From NCBI GenBank assembly GCA_003214815.1, contig QCLE01000004.1, positions 1 to 64,000 on the forward strand: a DNA stretch of 64,000 nucleotides, read 5' to 3'. This stretch comes from Prochlorococcus sp. AG-412-J13 (lineage in GTDB: Bacteria; Cyanobacteriota; Cyanobacteriia; PCC-6307; Cyanobiaceae). The notes beneath the pieces are model-generated. The model was not told the DNA's origin. It did no database searches and saw nothing but the letters and a program-made list of their open reading frames with translations. This document shows, piece by piece, positions 7,902 to 14,544 of the stretch. Made by a program: the position numbers and the translations under genes. The first letter of the stretch is position 1. The number at the start of each line of letters is the position of its first letter.

Positions 7902-8089
7902 TTAGTCCTCAACTTTGTATAGTAATTCTTTTTCTTTCGCATCTATACATTTTTTATCATCAGACAAGCATTCAATTTCTGCTTTCTTATCAGTATGAGA
8001 ACTTCAGCCACCTGCATTTGCATTAGATATTGAAAACAAAGATATTAAATATAAAATTAAGGCACAAAAGAGTTTTTAAAAGGGTTCAT
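7902..8089 (-). pseudogene. decayed small secreted protein gene
   Basis: Adding one base in the T run near 8073-8077 joins ATG 8089 (MNPFKK) to a signal peptide LFCALILYLISLFSISNANA. Just after the cleavage region there is an in-frame TGA at 8004-8006 (GG-stop-SS). The frame then continues SSHTDKKAEIECLSDDKKC and IDAKEKELLYKVED to TAA 7902-7904, which directly abuts the ATG of the next broken gene. The TGA most simply derives from TGC or TGG. There are two lesions. The pair 7902-8089 and 7604-7901 looks like a former two-gene operon. Confidence 0.6.
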
Positions 8090-8174
8090 AAGTTTTATTT
8101 TTATTATGGATAAATAATTTCGCAATTGCAAAGATAATCTTTTCTTCTGCAAAAAATATCTCCTTTTTATATAT

Positions 8175-8354
8175 CTATTTGTAGTATTTAACTAAGTCAA
8201 TAATTAATATTGCTAGTAATGAAAAACCTAAAATGAAAGGTAAATAAGGATATTTATTTAAAATTTTGTTTAGTTGATTTTTCGATGTTTGTTTTTCTTT
8301 TGTCTTTTCTCTAGGTGGTAAGCCTAACTCTTCCCTTCTCTTGGCTTCTCCCAT
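8175..8354 (-). CDS. small MGEAKRR-type membrane protein (DUF2839-like)
   Basis: The 59-residue protein starts at ATG 8354 and begins MGEAKRREELGLPPREK. That N-terminus recurs in a cyanobacterial family that I recall as DUF2839. It is followed by one membrane helix (about 41-54). An upstream ATG at 8387 would add 11 residues, but the MGEAKRR motif is the usual N-terminus, so the shorter start is preferred. Function unknown. Confidence 0.6.
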   Translation of the reverse strand: MGEAKRREELGLPPREKTKEKQTSKNQLNKILNKYPYLPFILGFSLLAILIIDLVKYYK

Positions 8355-8479
8355 AATTTTTAATCTATTTAAGAGTATTTTATACACTTAGCAAAAGTAG
8401 TGTATTGTTCTAGATTTAAATTATTAACGGTTAATTTATTGTAAATTTTGGATATATTAAAAATATATTAATAAATTAC

Positions 8480-8587
8480 ATGATAGAAGTAGTTTGGTCA
8501 GTAAATATAATGATTGCAATTATGATTATTGGTGTTGCCTGGGTTCTTTATTACATATTTACTTATGATCAAAAATTTAGTTCCTAG
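8480..8587 (+). CDS. 35-residue single-helix membrane microprotein
   Basis: The ORF MIEVVWSVNIMIAIMIIGVA continues as WVLYYIFTYDQKFSS: one membrane helix with a polar tail. It ends 4 bases before the Nif11-like gene, so the two are probably on one transcript. Size and topology resemble photosystem small subunits, but no specific subunit matches. Confidence 0.5.
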   Translation: MIEVVWSVNIMIAIMIIGVAWVLYYIFTYDQKFSS

Positions 8588-8591
8588 ATAA

Positions 8592-8774
8592 ATGTCAGAT
8601 AAAGATCTAAGTAATTTTCTAAAAAAAATAGAGCAACTTAATCAAATTGCTAAGCTAATAAAAAATAATCCTAGTAAAAAGGTATCCCTTTCAAAATGCA
8701 AAAATCATTATGAAGTAATTAAATTAACCACTGAATGGGGTTTTGATATTGGTAAAAGGTGGGGAGAATATTAA
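8592..8774 (+). CDS. Nif11-domain small protein
   Basis: The 60-residue protein has the Nif11 pattern: LSNFLKKIEQLNQIAKLIKN, a linker, then HYEVIKLTTEWGFDIGKRWG. The GF-x-I motif near the end is where lanthipeptide (prochlorosin-type) leaders continue into a core peptide. Here the protein stops soon after, with no Gly-Gly cleavage site and no Cys/Ser/Thr-rich core. It is therefore a leader-like domain without a core peptide. Confidence 0.65.
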   Translation: MSDKDLSNFLKKIEQLNQIAKLIKNNPSKKVSLSKCKNHYEVIKLTTEWGFDIGKRWGEY

Positions 8775-8859
8775 TTGATTTTATTACCAGCATTATTAAA
8801 ATTACCATCAACTTCAAATTAAATTCCTAAGATTAATTAATATTTCTTGTATTGGAGTT

Positions 8860-9630
8860 ATGAAAGAAATTGGAGAGATAAAGTCAAATATATATAAAAT
8901 AGCTGCTGTTACAGATAGAGGGCAAAGATTAAATAAATTAATTTCTCCTATGTATGAGGAAAAAGCTAATGAAATAGATGAATTGATTGAGGCTCTTAAA
9001 GACTTTAGTTTTGAAATATCAGAAAAATCATTGTCTGGAGAGTGGGAATTGATTTTTTCTAATGTTGAATTATTTCGAAGTTCTCCTTTCTTCCTTGCTA
9101 TTGAAAAGGCATTAAATGATGAATTTAAAAGTAATCTTTTTTTTAAATTACATCAATTGCAAGTAGGATCCTTTGGCATTTCAACTATTGGGAGAATTGC
9201 TCAAAAGATTGATTTTGACAAAAAAGAATTTATATCTACTTTTGACACTACAATATTTGGGCTCACAACAATTCCTATCTTAGGTTGGTTCAAACTATTG
9301 CCTACTTTTGGTGGAAGAGTAATAACCCTAGCAAGTGATTTAGCTTTAAGAAATAATTTACTTGATATGAACTTACAAAAGACAAAAGTTTCCAAAGTTG
9401 ATGGACTTAATAAGATTCCATTATTTAGTGAATTACTTATGGATAGATGGTATCCAGTTAAAGAGGTATGGAATAAGTTACCTTGGAATAAAGAATCGCC
9501 AAATTGCCAGGTTTCAATTGTATATTTAGACGAAGAAATGAGAATTATGCAGGATATGTATGGGTCTATTTTTATTTATATAAGGCCTTCAATTTCCTTG
9601 TTGCATTCAAATGCAATCTCTAATGATTAA
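8860..9630 (+). CDS. PAP/fibrillin family protein
   Basis: The 256-residue protein is a lipocalin-like lipid-associated protein of the plastoglobule/thylakoid type. After an N-terminal helix (IAAVTDRGQRLNKLISP...IDELIEALKDF), the motif LSGEWELIFSNVELFRSSPFF opens the beta barrel. The family end motif is LDEEMRIMQDMYGSIFIYIRP. Such proteins associate with membranes and are linked to photoprotection in plants and cyanobacteria. It appears intact, unlike the shorter relative at 5913-6433. Confidence 0.82.
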   Translation: MKEIGEIKSNIYKIAAVTDRGQRLNKLISPMYEEKANEIDELIEALKDFSFEISEKSLSGEWELIFSNVELFRSSPFFLAIEKALNDEFKSNLFFKLHQLQVGSFGISTIGRIAQKIDFDKKEFISTFDTTIFGLTTIPILGWFKLLPTFGGRVITLASDLALRNNLLDMNLQKTKVSKVDGLNKIPLFSELLMDRWYPVKEVWNKLPWNKESPNCQVSIVYLDEEMRIMQDMYGSIFIYIRPSISLLHSNAISND

Positions 9631-9760
9631 TTAAAAGACTGACTAATATTTTTAGTAATTTATAGAATAAATCCATTAAGAATTTTTTAAAGATTAATTA
9701 ATAAAAACATTTCCCATCTCAAATAAAATAGGTTATGTTCATAATGAACATTTTTTTATT

Positions 9761-10075
9761 ATGCTTAGAAATCAAGAAAAAAATTCAGTTGTTAGAGGAA
9801 TATTCTTAATAGGAGGATGGGGCTTAGGTCTAGACAGATTCTACGAAGGAGATAAAAAAGGTGGGTTTTTATCAATCATTGGTTGGAATATCACATTTTT
9901 TAGCTTTATCTTTCTAAAATGTTCAGGTTATGAATATGTTGAGGGTGTGAAAAATTATTCAGATTATTCCCCTAACCCATTAATAGTATTACCTTTACTT
10001 GCAGGAGCATATGGTGGCTTTCTAATAATTAAGAAGACATTTAGATTAGCAAAGCAATTTGAAAATGCTGAATAA
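9761..10075 (+). CDS. TM2-domain membrane protein
   Basis: The 104-residue protein has two main hydrophobic segments. The segment FLIGGWGLGLDRFYEGDKKGGF matches the TM2 domain (two helices with a conserved G-x-x-G-x-D-R-F-Y turn). A periplasmic or luminal loop with GYEYVEGVKNYSDYSPNP follows and then a last helix. The role of TM2 proteins in bacteria is not established. Confidence 0.72.
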   Translation: MLRNQEKNSVVRGIFLIGGWGLGLDRFYEGDKKGGFLSIIGWNITFFSFIFLKCSGYEYVEGVKNYSDYSPNPLIVLPLLAGAYGGFLIIKKTFRLAKQFENAE

Positions 10076-10093
10076 TACTACCAGCAGGCAAAT

Positions 10094-10255
10094 TCAAGAT
10101 AATAATCCAGATGCTTTCAAATAAGATTTAAATAAAATAATTACTAATAGGTTTACTATTGCTAAGGCTACTAAACCATTTCTGTTTTTTACATCTAATT
10201 TCTTAACTAAATTAGAAAGATAAACGACTGGATTTTCTGGCTCTTTATTATCCAA
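10094..10255 (-). CDS. 53-residue membrane microprotein (TTG start)
   Basis: This open frame runs from a TTG at 10255 to TGA 10094; a stop lies just upstream, so no ATG is available. It encodes DNKEPENPVVYLSNLVKKLD, NRNGLVALAIVNLLVIILF and a short tail, giving one membrane helix. The end is 18 bases from the convergent TM2 gene. Confidence 0.45.
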   Translation of the reverse strand: MDNKEPENPVVYLSNLVKKLDVKNRNGLVALAIVNLLVIILFKSYLKASGLLS

Positions 10256-10351
10256 CTTTTATTTAAATATTAATTTGAAAAGAAAATATCACAGTTTCAT
10301 TTGAAGAATCAAAATTGTAAAGATGAATATCCAAAAAGAAACAAATAATTT

Positions 10352-10726
10352 CTAACCCATAATTCCTGCATTTCTTAAAAACGCTTTACCCATATTGCCA
10401 ATTACAAAAAACAGAGACAAATTAATTAAAAGGATTATTAATAATGCCAACATTTTATGGTTTGGATTAGTTGAAATGCCATCAAATCCATAATTAAGAA
10501 ATCTTCTAAAAAGTGATTTGTCAATATTTAGTTTTTGTTGCTCAGAATCGAGTTTTACTTTTTCTTCTGAAGAATCTTGATTACTTGCTTTCTCTAGAAA
10601 TTCTGCAAATGCCTTAACATTTTCTTCTTTTTTATTCCCCTCATTAAGATCTTTATTGTCTTCATTCAAATTGGGGGCAGATTCGATTGAATTATTTTCA
10701 TCAGGATTAAGTTTTGAATCTTCCAA
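10352..10726 (-). CDS. acidic small membrane protein, unknown
   Basis: The protein has 124 residues. The first about 70 residues are acidic, low complexity and probably disordered (repeats of Glu, Asn, Asp). A basic region RRFLNYGFDGISTNPNHK follows, then one membrane helix (about 91-110) and a short tail. The overlapping plus-strand frame at 10656-10871 is judged a shadow. No family recognised. Confidence 0.6.
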   Translation of the reverse strand: MEDSKLNPDENNSIESAPNLNEDNKDLNEGNKKEENVKAFAEFLEKASNQDSSEEKVKLDSEQQKLNIDKSLFRRFLNYGFDGISTNPNHKMLALLIILLINLSLFFVIGNMGKAFLRNAGIMG

Positions 10727-10902
10727 GTTAGTAGTAAATGCTAGGAATATATTACATCATAAAAAAAAACCACTCGATCAATTGAAGAGAGGGTTAGCTA
10801 AGGTTAAAGTTCTTATTAAGATAAGAATTTATTATAATAAAAATTGCGGTAGTAGCATTATGAAGTTTTAATTTAGATTATAGTCAAAGTGTTTTATTAC
10901 AA

Positions 10903-11109
10903 ATGTTAGATGCGAATACTAAAAAAGCATGTAAAGATAACTCCTCAATAAGAGAAATTAAAATTAGAAATATAGAACATGCTATTGAGCAAGCAGAATT
11001 GATGATAAAAGAATCAAAAATGAGCCAAGAAGAATTAATCTTCTTAAAAAGAAAAATATCGGACTCAAGACAGGATTTAGAGATACTTTATTTGATGAAA
11101 ATTCAATGA
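10903..11109 (+). CDS. helical coiled-coil-like small protein
   Basis: The 68-residue protein is nearly all helical (IRNIEHAIEQAELMIKESK, EELIFLKRKISDSRQDLEIL) with heptad-like spacing of hydrophobic residues. This suggests a short coiled-coil hairpin. No membrane segment. Function unknown. Confidence 0.5.
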   Translation: MLDANTKKACKDNSSIREIKIRNIEHAIEQAELMIKESKMSQEELIFLKRKISDSRQDLEILYLMKIQ

Positions 11110-11225
11110 ATATAAATTTGTTAATCTTTATAAAAGGATTGAATTTTTGCAAAGAAAATTAATTTGTATATTTGAAGACTTATAAAGTTTAGAGGGAATG
11201 TAAAATTTGTATAAAGGTTCTAGTT

Positions 11226-11327
11226 ATGTCTAAAAACAACCTATATATACCTTTAAAGGTTGTTCCATACATCTTTATTTCAATTACTGCTATTGCAATA
11301 ACAGCAGTCACATACGTAATTACTTAG
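11226..11327 (+). CDS. 33-residue single-helix membrane microprotein
   Basis: The ORF MSKNNLYIPLKVVPYIFISI continues as TAIAITAVTYVIT, a short polar N-terminus plus one membrane helix. It has clean flanking spacers of more than 70 bases on each side. No match to a named photosynthetic subunit. Confidence 0.45.
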   Translation: MSKNNLYIPLKVVPYIFISITAIAITAVTYVIT

Positions 11328-11399
11328 CTTTATATGTTATTGAAATTCTCTAAAGTTTTAGGTACTAAATAAATTAAAATATTTGTAAAAACTAATTAT

Positions 11400-11642
11400 A
11401 TGAATAAAGTCAAAACAGCAATTTTAACAATATCAGTAATCATATTTTCCCTTCTAGGAATTAAAAAATTAATTTATATCTACCAAGCTAAAGATTTTAA
11501 GAATAAAGAAGAATCAATCTTAAATGAATCTATTCGTGTTTTAAATGAATGCTTCGATCTAGAAAATAAAAATAAAAGAACTCTTAATAAATCAATTAAA
11601 TTAATTGAATATTGCTTAGAGGAATATGGATATAAAAACTGA
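11400..11642 (+). CDS. small membrane-anchored protein, unknown
   Basis: The 80-residue protein has an N-terminal helix (about 6-27) that can be a signal anchor. A charged helical domain with two cysteines follows (LNECFDLENKNKRTLNK, IEYCLEEYGYKN). The two similar helices LNESIRVLNECFDLE and LNKSIKLIEYCLEE look like an internal duplication. Confidence 0.5.
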   Translation: MNKVKTAILTISVIIFSLLGIKKLIYIYQAKDFKNKEESILNESIRVLNECFDLENKNKRTLNKSIKLIEYCLEEYGYKN

Positions 11643-11773
11643 TTTCAAAACTTGAATGATTAATTTGCTTAATACTCTACTAATATGCAAATAAATAATT
11701 TCTGATCAATAATTTTGTTATGTTCTATAATTTTTTGTTATTAATAATATTTTCCTAAATTAATTTTTTTAAA

Positions 11774-12181
11774 ATGACTAAATTGAAATGTTCTTATTTA
11801 GGAAATTTAAACTGTGAGGCTATTCATCTACAATCTGGAACTATTATTAGAACGGATGCACCTTTAGATCACTGTGGTAAAGGTGAAAGTTTTTCCCCAA
11901 CTGATTTATTAGCAACATCTCTAGGTACTTGCCTACTAACCATTATGGCAATTAATGCTAAATCGAAAGGATTTGATTTGAAAGGTATATATTTAAATAT
12001 TGAAAAAATAATGACACAAAATAGCGAGAGGAAGATAAAAGAACTAATAATAGATTTTTTTATACCAGAGAGCACTTCTAATGAAACTATTGATTTTTTG
12101 AAAAAAGCTTCCAAAGAATGTCCAGTTACAAGAAATTTATCTCAAGAAATAGATATTAAAATTAGTTGGAATCAAGAATAA
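11774..12181 (+). CDS. OsmC/Ohr family protein
   Basis: The 135-residue protein has the OsmC-fold signature GKGESFSPTDLLATSLGTCL, with the first redox cysteine at about residue 55. The second cysteine lies in ASKECPVTRNLSQEI (about 116). Members reduce organic hydroperoxides through these two cysteines. Length is normal and both cysteines are present. It stands alone with no obvious operon partner. Confidence 0.85.
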   Translation: MTKLKCSYLGNLNCEAIHLQSGTIIRTDAPLDHCGKGESFSPTDLLATSLGTCLLTIMAINAKSKGFDLKGIYLNIEKIMTQNSERKIKELIIDFFIPESTSNETIDFLKKASKECPVTRNLSQEIDIKISWNQE

Positions 12182-12211
12182 ATCTCAAACATAGTAATTA
12201 CATACAAAATA

Positions 12212-12328
12212 ATGAAATACTTTATTGGAATAGTCATTCTTTTATTTGGAATATATATAATGACAGACTTGGCATTAAAGACTAGATATACAAGAAAAAG
12301 ACTTTCAAAAGGAAAAAATAAATCTTAA
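12212..12328 (+). CDS. 38-residue membrane microprotein
   Basis: The ORF MKYFIGIVILLFGIYIMTDL is followed by a strongly basic tail (KTRYTRKRLSKGKNKS). It begins 30 bases after the OsmC gene on the same strand, so cotranscription is plausible. Unknown function. Confidence 0.5.
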   Translation: MKYFIGIVILLFGIYIMTDLALKTRYTRKRLSKGKNKS

Positions 12329-12395
12329 AAATTTTAATATTGCAAATTAAGGAAATAGATTTATTTTTATTCTAAGAATTAAGGCATATTTAGTT

Positions 12396-12680
12396 TTATT
12401 TTTTCACTATTTTTTGGTCAATCAAACGAATCAAAGGGATCATGAAATTTACATTTATTCCAACAGTGCACCATGTATAAATAATAAGAAAAAATATTTT
12501 TATAAATAAATTAGGGGGTAAGGTGAAAAATATTTTGAAAAACCCTCCAATGAATAATACCAATATTCCAATTTGAAAAAGACCTTTGATTATCCATTTA
12601 GTTCCATTCTTTTTAATGTTTATATAAAACCAGAAAAAAACAAAACTAGCTAACAATAAATATATAAAATTTATGATCAT
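12396..12680 (-). CDS. small polytopic membrane protein, unknown
   Basis: The 94-residue protein has three hydrophobic segments (about 4-20, 34-50 and 58-82). No conserved motif recognised. A perfect 12-bp palindrome of Fur-family type (12725-12736) lies about 45 bases upstream of its start, hinting at metal-dependent control. Confidence 0.5.
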   Translation of the reverse strand: MIINFIYLLLASFVFFWFYINIKKNGTKWIIKGLFQIGILVLFIGGFFKIFFTLPPNLFIKIFFLIIYTWCTVGINVNFMIPLIRLIDQKIVKK

Positions 12681-12724
12681 CTTTTTAGAGAAAATCTAAT
12701 AAATTTGCCATTATTAAGGCATGA

Positions 12725-12736
12725 TGATAATTATCA
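12725..12736. promoter_or_regulatory. candidate Fur/Zur operator palindrome
   Basis: The sequence TGATAATTATCA is a perfect 6+6 palindrome and matches the core of cyanobacterial Fur-family boxes. It lies in the spacer upstream of the minus-strand membrane protein gene 12396-12680. Short AT-rich palindromes occur by chance, so support is moderate. The same 12 bases occur at 21721-21732, inside a coding end. Confidence 0.4.
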
Positions 12737-12818
12737 CTTTTTTATCTGCTAATTTTTTTTTAAAATGGAAAAGTTATACAAAAAACAATAAAAACAAATA
12801 ATTTTTAACTTTTTATAT

Positions 12819-13202
12819 TTAAGACATTTTCGATTTTAGTAAATCAACTCTTTTTTGATTCACTCCCAAATCACTTTCTCCAACTCTTGATTCTGATCTT
12901 ATTGATAAGATCTTTGATTCAGGTAAAAAGGATACCTCTAAGTCGTCTACATAATTCATCCATTTACTGGTTGCCTCAGCATGAAGATAATCGCCATCAA
13001 TTTCTACAATCTCAGTTCTTGGAGTGTTTTCGATAAATTTTTTAATCTCTTCAAAAGGTTTCTCAATATTGTTAACCTTCCATTCTTCTCTTACACAATG
13101 AGCAATCTCTACACAAGGTTTTAGTTCTACATGTGAGGCAAATGATGAAGAAGGGAATAAAAAGCTTGAACAAATTAAAATTGCTAAAAAAAGTATTTTC
13201 AT
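12819..13202 (-). CDS. secreted DUF1499 protein
   Basis: The protein has 127 residues with a signal peptide (MKILFLAILICSSFLFPSSS, cleavage near SFAS). The domain CVEIAHCVREEWKV, TPRTEIVEIDGDYLHAEATS, SFLPESKILSIRSESRVGES and GVNQKRV is the DUF1499 pattern. The reaction is unknown. It is probably periplasmic or in the thylakoid lumen. On the minus strand it lies downstream of the two small-RNA candidates at 13.3-13.6 kb. Confidence 0.8.
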   Translation of the reverse strand: MKILFLAILICSSFLFPSSSFASHVELKPCVEIAHCVREEWKVNNIEKPFEEIKKFIENTPRTEIVEIDGDYLHAEATSKWMNYVDDLEVSFLPESKILSIRSESRVGESDLGVNQKRVDLLKSKMS

Positions 13203-13333
13203 TTATTGAAGAATTTAATAATATATAATCTTACGAATCAAATTTCTAATTAGTAATAATCGTTTTCCTATTTTTGAAGAAAGCATTTGTTTCTTTAAAT
13301 CCAGTCTTTAAATAGGTATTTCTAATAATTTAC

Positions 13334-13436
13334 AAAAAAAAAGATCTCTTAAAGGGAGATCTTTTAAAATTGATTTAAATCAAGTGTTTCCTTGTTTCCA
13401 CTGAAATAAATCAATTCCTCCTACACACAACTTTAA
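13334..13436 (-). ncRNA. Yfr2-family-like small RNA
   Basis: On the minus strand, starting near 13436, the sequence contains GTGTGTAGGAGG (13417-13428). A 10-bp outer stem (AATTGATTTA with TAAATCAATT) encloses AGTG-GAAACAAGGAAA-CACT (13383-13402). A strong intrinsic terminator and T tract follow. The doubled GGAAACA loop and the overall order match what is known of the cyanobacterial Yfr2 family. The 5' end is estimated, not determined. The 5' part is complementary, apart from one bulged base, to the Yfr1 core motif. Confidence 0.65.
13339..13365 (-). terminator. intrinsic terminator of the Yfr2-like RNA
   Basis: The 10-bp stem AAAAGATCTC / GAGATCTTTT encloses a 7-nt loop. On the minus strand it is followed by a run of T (plus strand A run 13334-13342). 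Confidence 0.8.
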
Positions 13437-13504
13437 TATCACACCTAAATTCAACATATGTAATGCCTAATAGACCTCTATCTTAACTGTCACATCGCAA
13501 AAAA

Positions 13505-13585
13505 TAGAAAAAGTACTTAAACATTTTGGTCAAGTACTTTTAAAGTTATCAGAAAAAAGTGTGTGAGGAGTTTCTGATGTATTTA
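13505..13585 (-). ncRNA. second Yfr1-type small RNA candidate
   Basis: On the minus strand a perfect 8-bp stem (ATCAGAAA with TTTCTGAT, 13571-13578 and 13548-13555) presents the loop CTCCTCACACACTTT. This includes the exact Yfr1 core ACTCCTCACACAC (complement of 13559-13571). A terminator hairpin with a T-rich tail follows (13509-13541). In canonical Yfr1 (41465-41519) the same 13 bases lie unpaired between two hairpins; here they sit in a hairpin loop. No ORF overlaps. Ends are estimates. The RNA has not been named to my knowledge. Confidence 0.6.
13509..13541 (-). terminator. terminator hairpin of the Yfr1-type RNA
   Basis: The stem AAAAGTACTT / AAGTACTTTT has 10 bp around a 13-nt loop. 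On the minus strand it continues into a T-rich tract (TTTTTCTATTTTTT). It could also act, less well, on the plus strand. Confidence 0.65.
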
Positions 13586-13693
13586 ATCTAATCCGTAGGT
13601 AATTTAAAAGGCTACAGTATAAATTACTAATTATTTAAATCTTTCAGGAAATTGGCCGTTGATGAAAAAAATTTTCATCAACATAAAAAATTC

Positions 13694-13828
13694 ATGAAAA
13701 GCATTTACAAAAAAATCATTTTTATTATTTCGGCAATTGCTCTTTTTTCAGTAATAGTGAGTGTTGTCAAATATTCGCTTACTTATATTGAAAATAATCC
13801 CGAAAAATACTTACCTACACAAAAGTAA
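13694..13828 (+). CDS. 44-residue membrane microprotein
   Basis: The ORF MKSIYKKIIFIISAIALFSV continues as IVSVVKYSLTYIENNPEKYL. It has a basic N-terminus, one helix (about 8-25) and a polar tail ending PTQK. It lies just downstream of the small-RNA spacer on the opposite strand. Unknown function. Confidence 0.5.
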   Translation: MKSIYKKIIFIISAIALFSVIVSVVKYSLTYIENNPEKYLPTQK

Positions 13829-13905
13829 GACAAAAATTAAGTATAAATCCACTTCAAAAAATCTATAAAGTGTCTTAAATATATTTTACATACACAGCTT
13901 GAGTC

Positions 13906-14049
13906 ATGAAAATCAAAAATATTTCAGTTCTTAATCAGAATAATACTCATTTAAGTCAATTTAAAAATAAGCATAAATATCAAATACTTGAGAATTACTG
14001 GAAGAAAAGAAAGAAAGAATGTGAAAAAAATCTTTCAAAATTTTGCTAA
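13906..14049 (+). CDS. 47-residue basic microprotein
   Basis: The ORF MKIKNISVLNQNNTHLSQFK continues as NKHKYQILENYWKKRKKECE and a short end with a terminal Cys. It is highly basic and hydrophilic. A role in nucleic-acid binding would be guesswork. Confidence 0.4.
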   Translation: MKIKNISVLNQNNTHLSQFKNKHKYQILENYWKKRKKECEKNLSKFC

Positions 14050-14065
14050 CCGATAATTATGAATT

Positions 14066-14314
14066 ATGAATTTTATTTTTTCTTTTTTATTAGCATCTGT
14101 GATGTGGGTACAAGTTCCACAGTGGCAAGCTGACTGGTCAAAATGTGCTGTAGATGTTCCCGATTCATCATGTCACTGGTACGTATCTGCTCCCGATAAT
14201 ACGTTTGGGGAAGGATTTAATTGGGAAAACGCTCCTTGGTTTGATGCTAATGGATTACAGGATGTAGCTAAGATTGAGAAAGAATCTGTAGTAGAAAAAC
14301 TTCAAAATAACTAA
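14066..14314 (+). CDS. small Trp-rich protein of picocyanobacterial type
   Basis: The 82-residue protein has an N-terminal hydrophobic segment (about 1-13) followed by VPQWQADWSKCAVDVPDSSC. Tryptophan is unusually frequent (WYVSAPDN, FNWENAPWFDANG) and two cysteines are present. The composition is strongly protein-like compared with the background. No named family. Confidence 0.6.
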   Translation: MNFIFSFLLASVMWVQVPQWQADWSKCAVDVPDSSCHWYVSAPDNTFGEGFNWENAPWFDANGLQDVAKIEKESVVEKLQNN

Positions 14315-14397
14315 AGTTTCTATTTCATCAATTAACTTTTAAAAGTATTTAAATCTAGTTGCTTAATAGTTAACTTTTGATTAATTAAAAAATTTTT

Positions 14398-14544
14398 ATG
14401 CGTTTTAAAGTAAGTCTCAAAAAAAATGGAAAGGAATTTGATGAAGTTGTTATAGCTAATAATAAAAAAGAGGCTATGGAAGTAGCTTTAAAAAACAATC
14501 CAGAAGCTCAAGCATTAAACTCTGATTGGACATTTAAGATTTAA
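14398..14544 (+). CDS. 48-residue soluble microprotein, unknown
   Basis: The ORF MRFKVSLKKNGKEFDEVVIA continues as NNKKEAMEVALKNNPEAQAL. It reads as beta-strands followed by a helix, a compact fold resembling small ribbon-helix modules. Its stop abuts the convergent znuB stop (14545) with no spacer. Confidence 0.6.
   Translation: MRFKVSLKKNGKEFDEVVIANNKKEAMEVALKNNPEAQALNSDWTFKI

Noticed and set aside
8004-8006. TGA as a selenocysteine or Trp codon
   Set aside because: No SECIS-like element or selenium genes are visible, and a second lesion in the same gene plus neighbours points to decay.
10656-10871. Plus-strand 71-residue frame overlapping the start of the acidic membrane protein gene
   Set aside because: Most of its first half is antisense to the well-supported minus-strand gene, and the rest is Lys/Asn-rich with no domain or ribosome-binding site.
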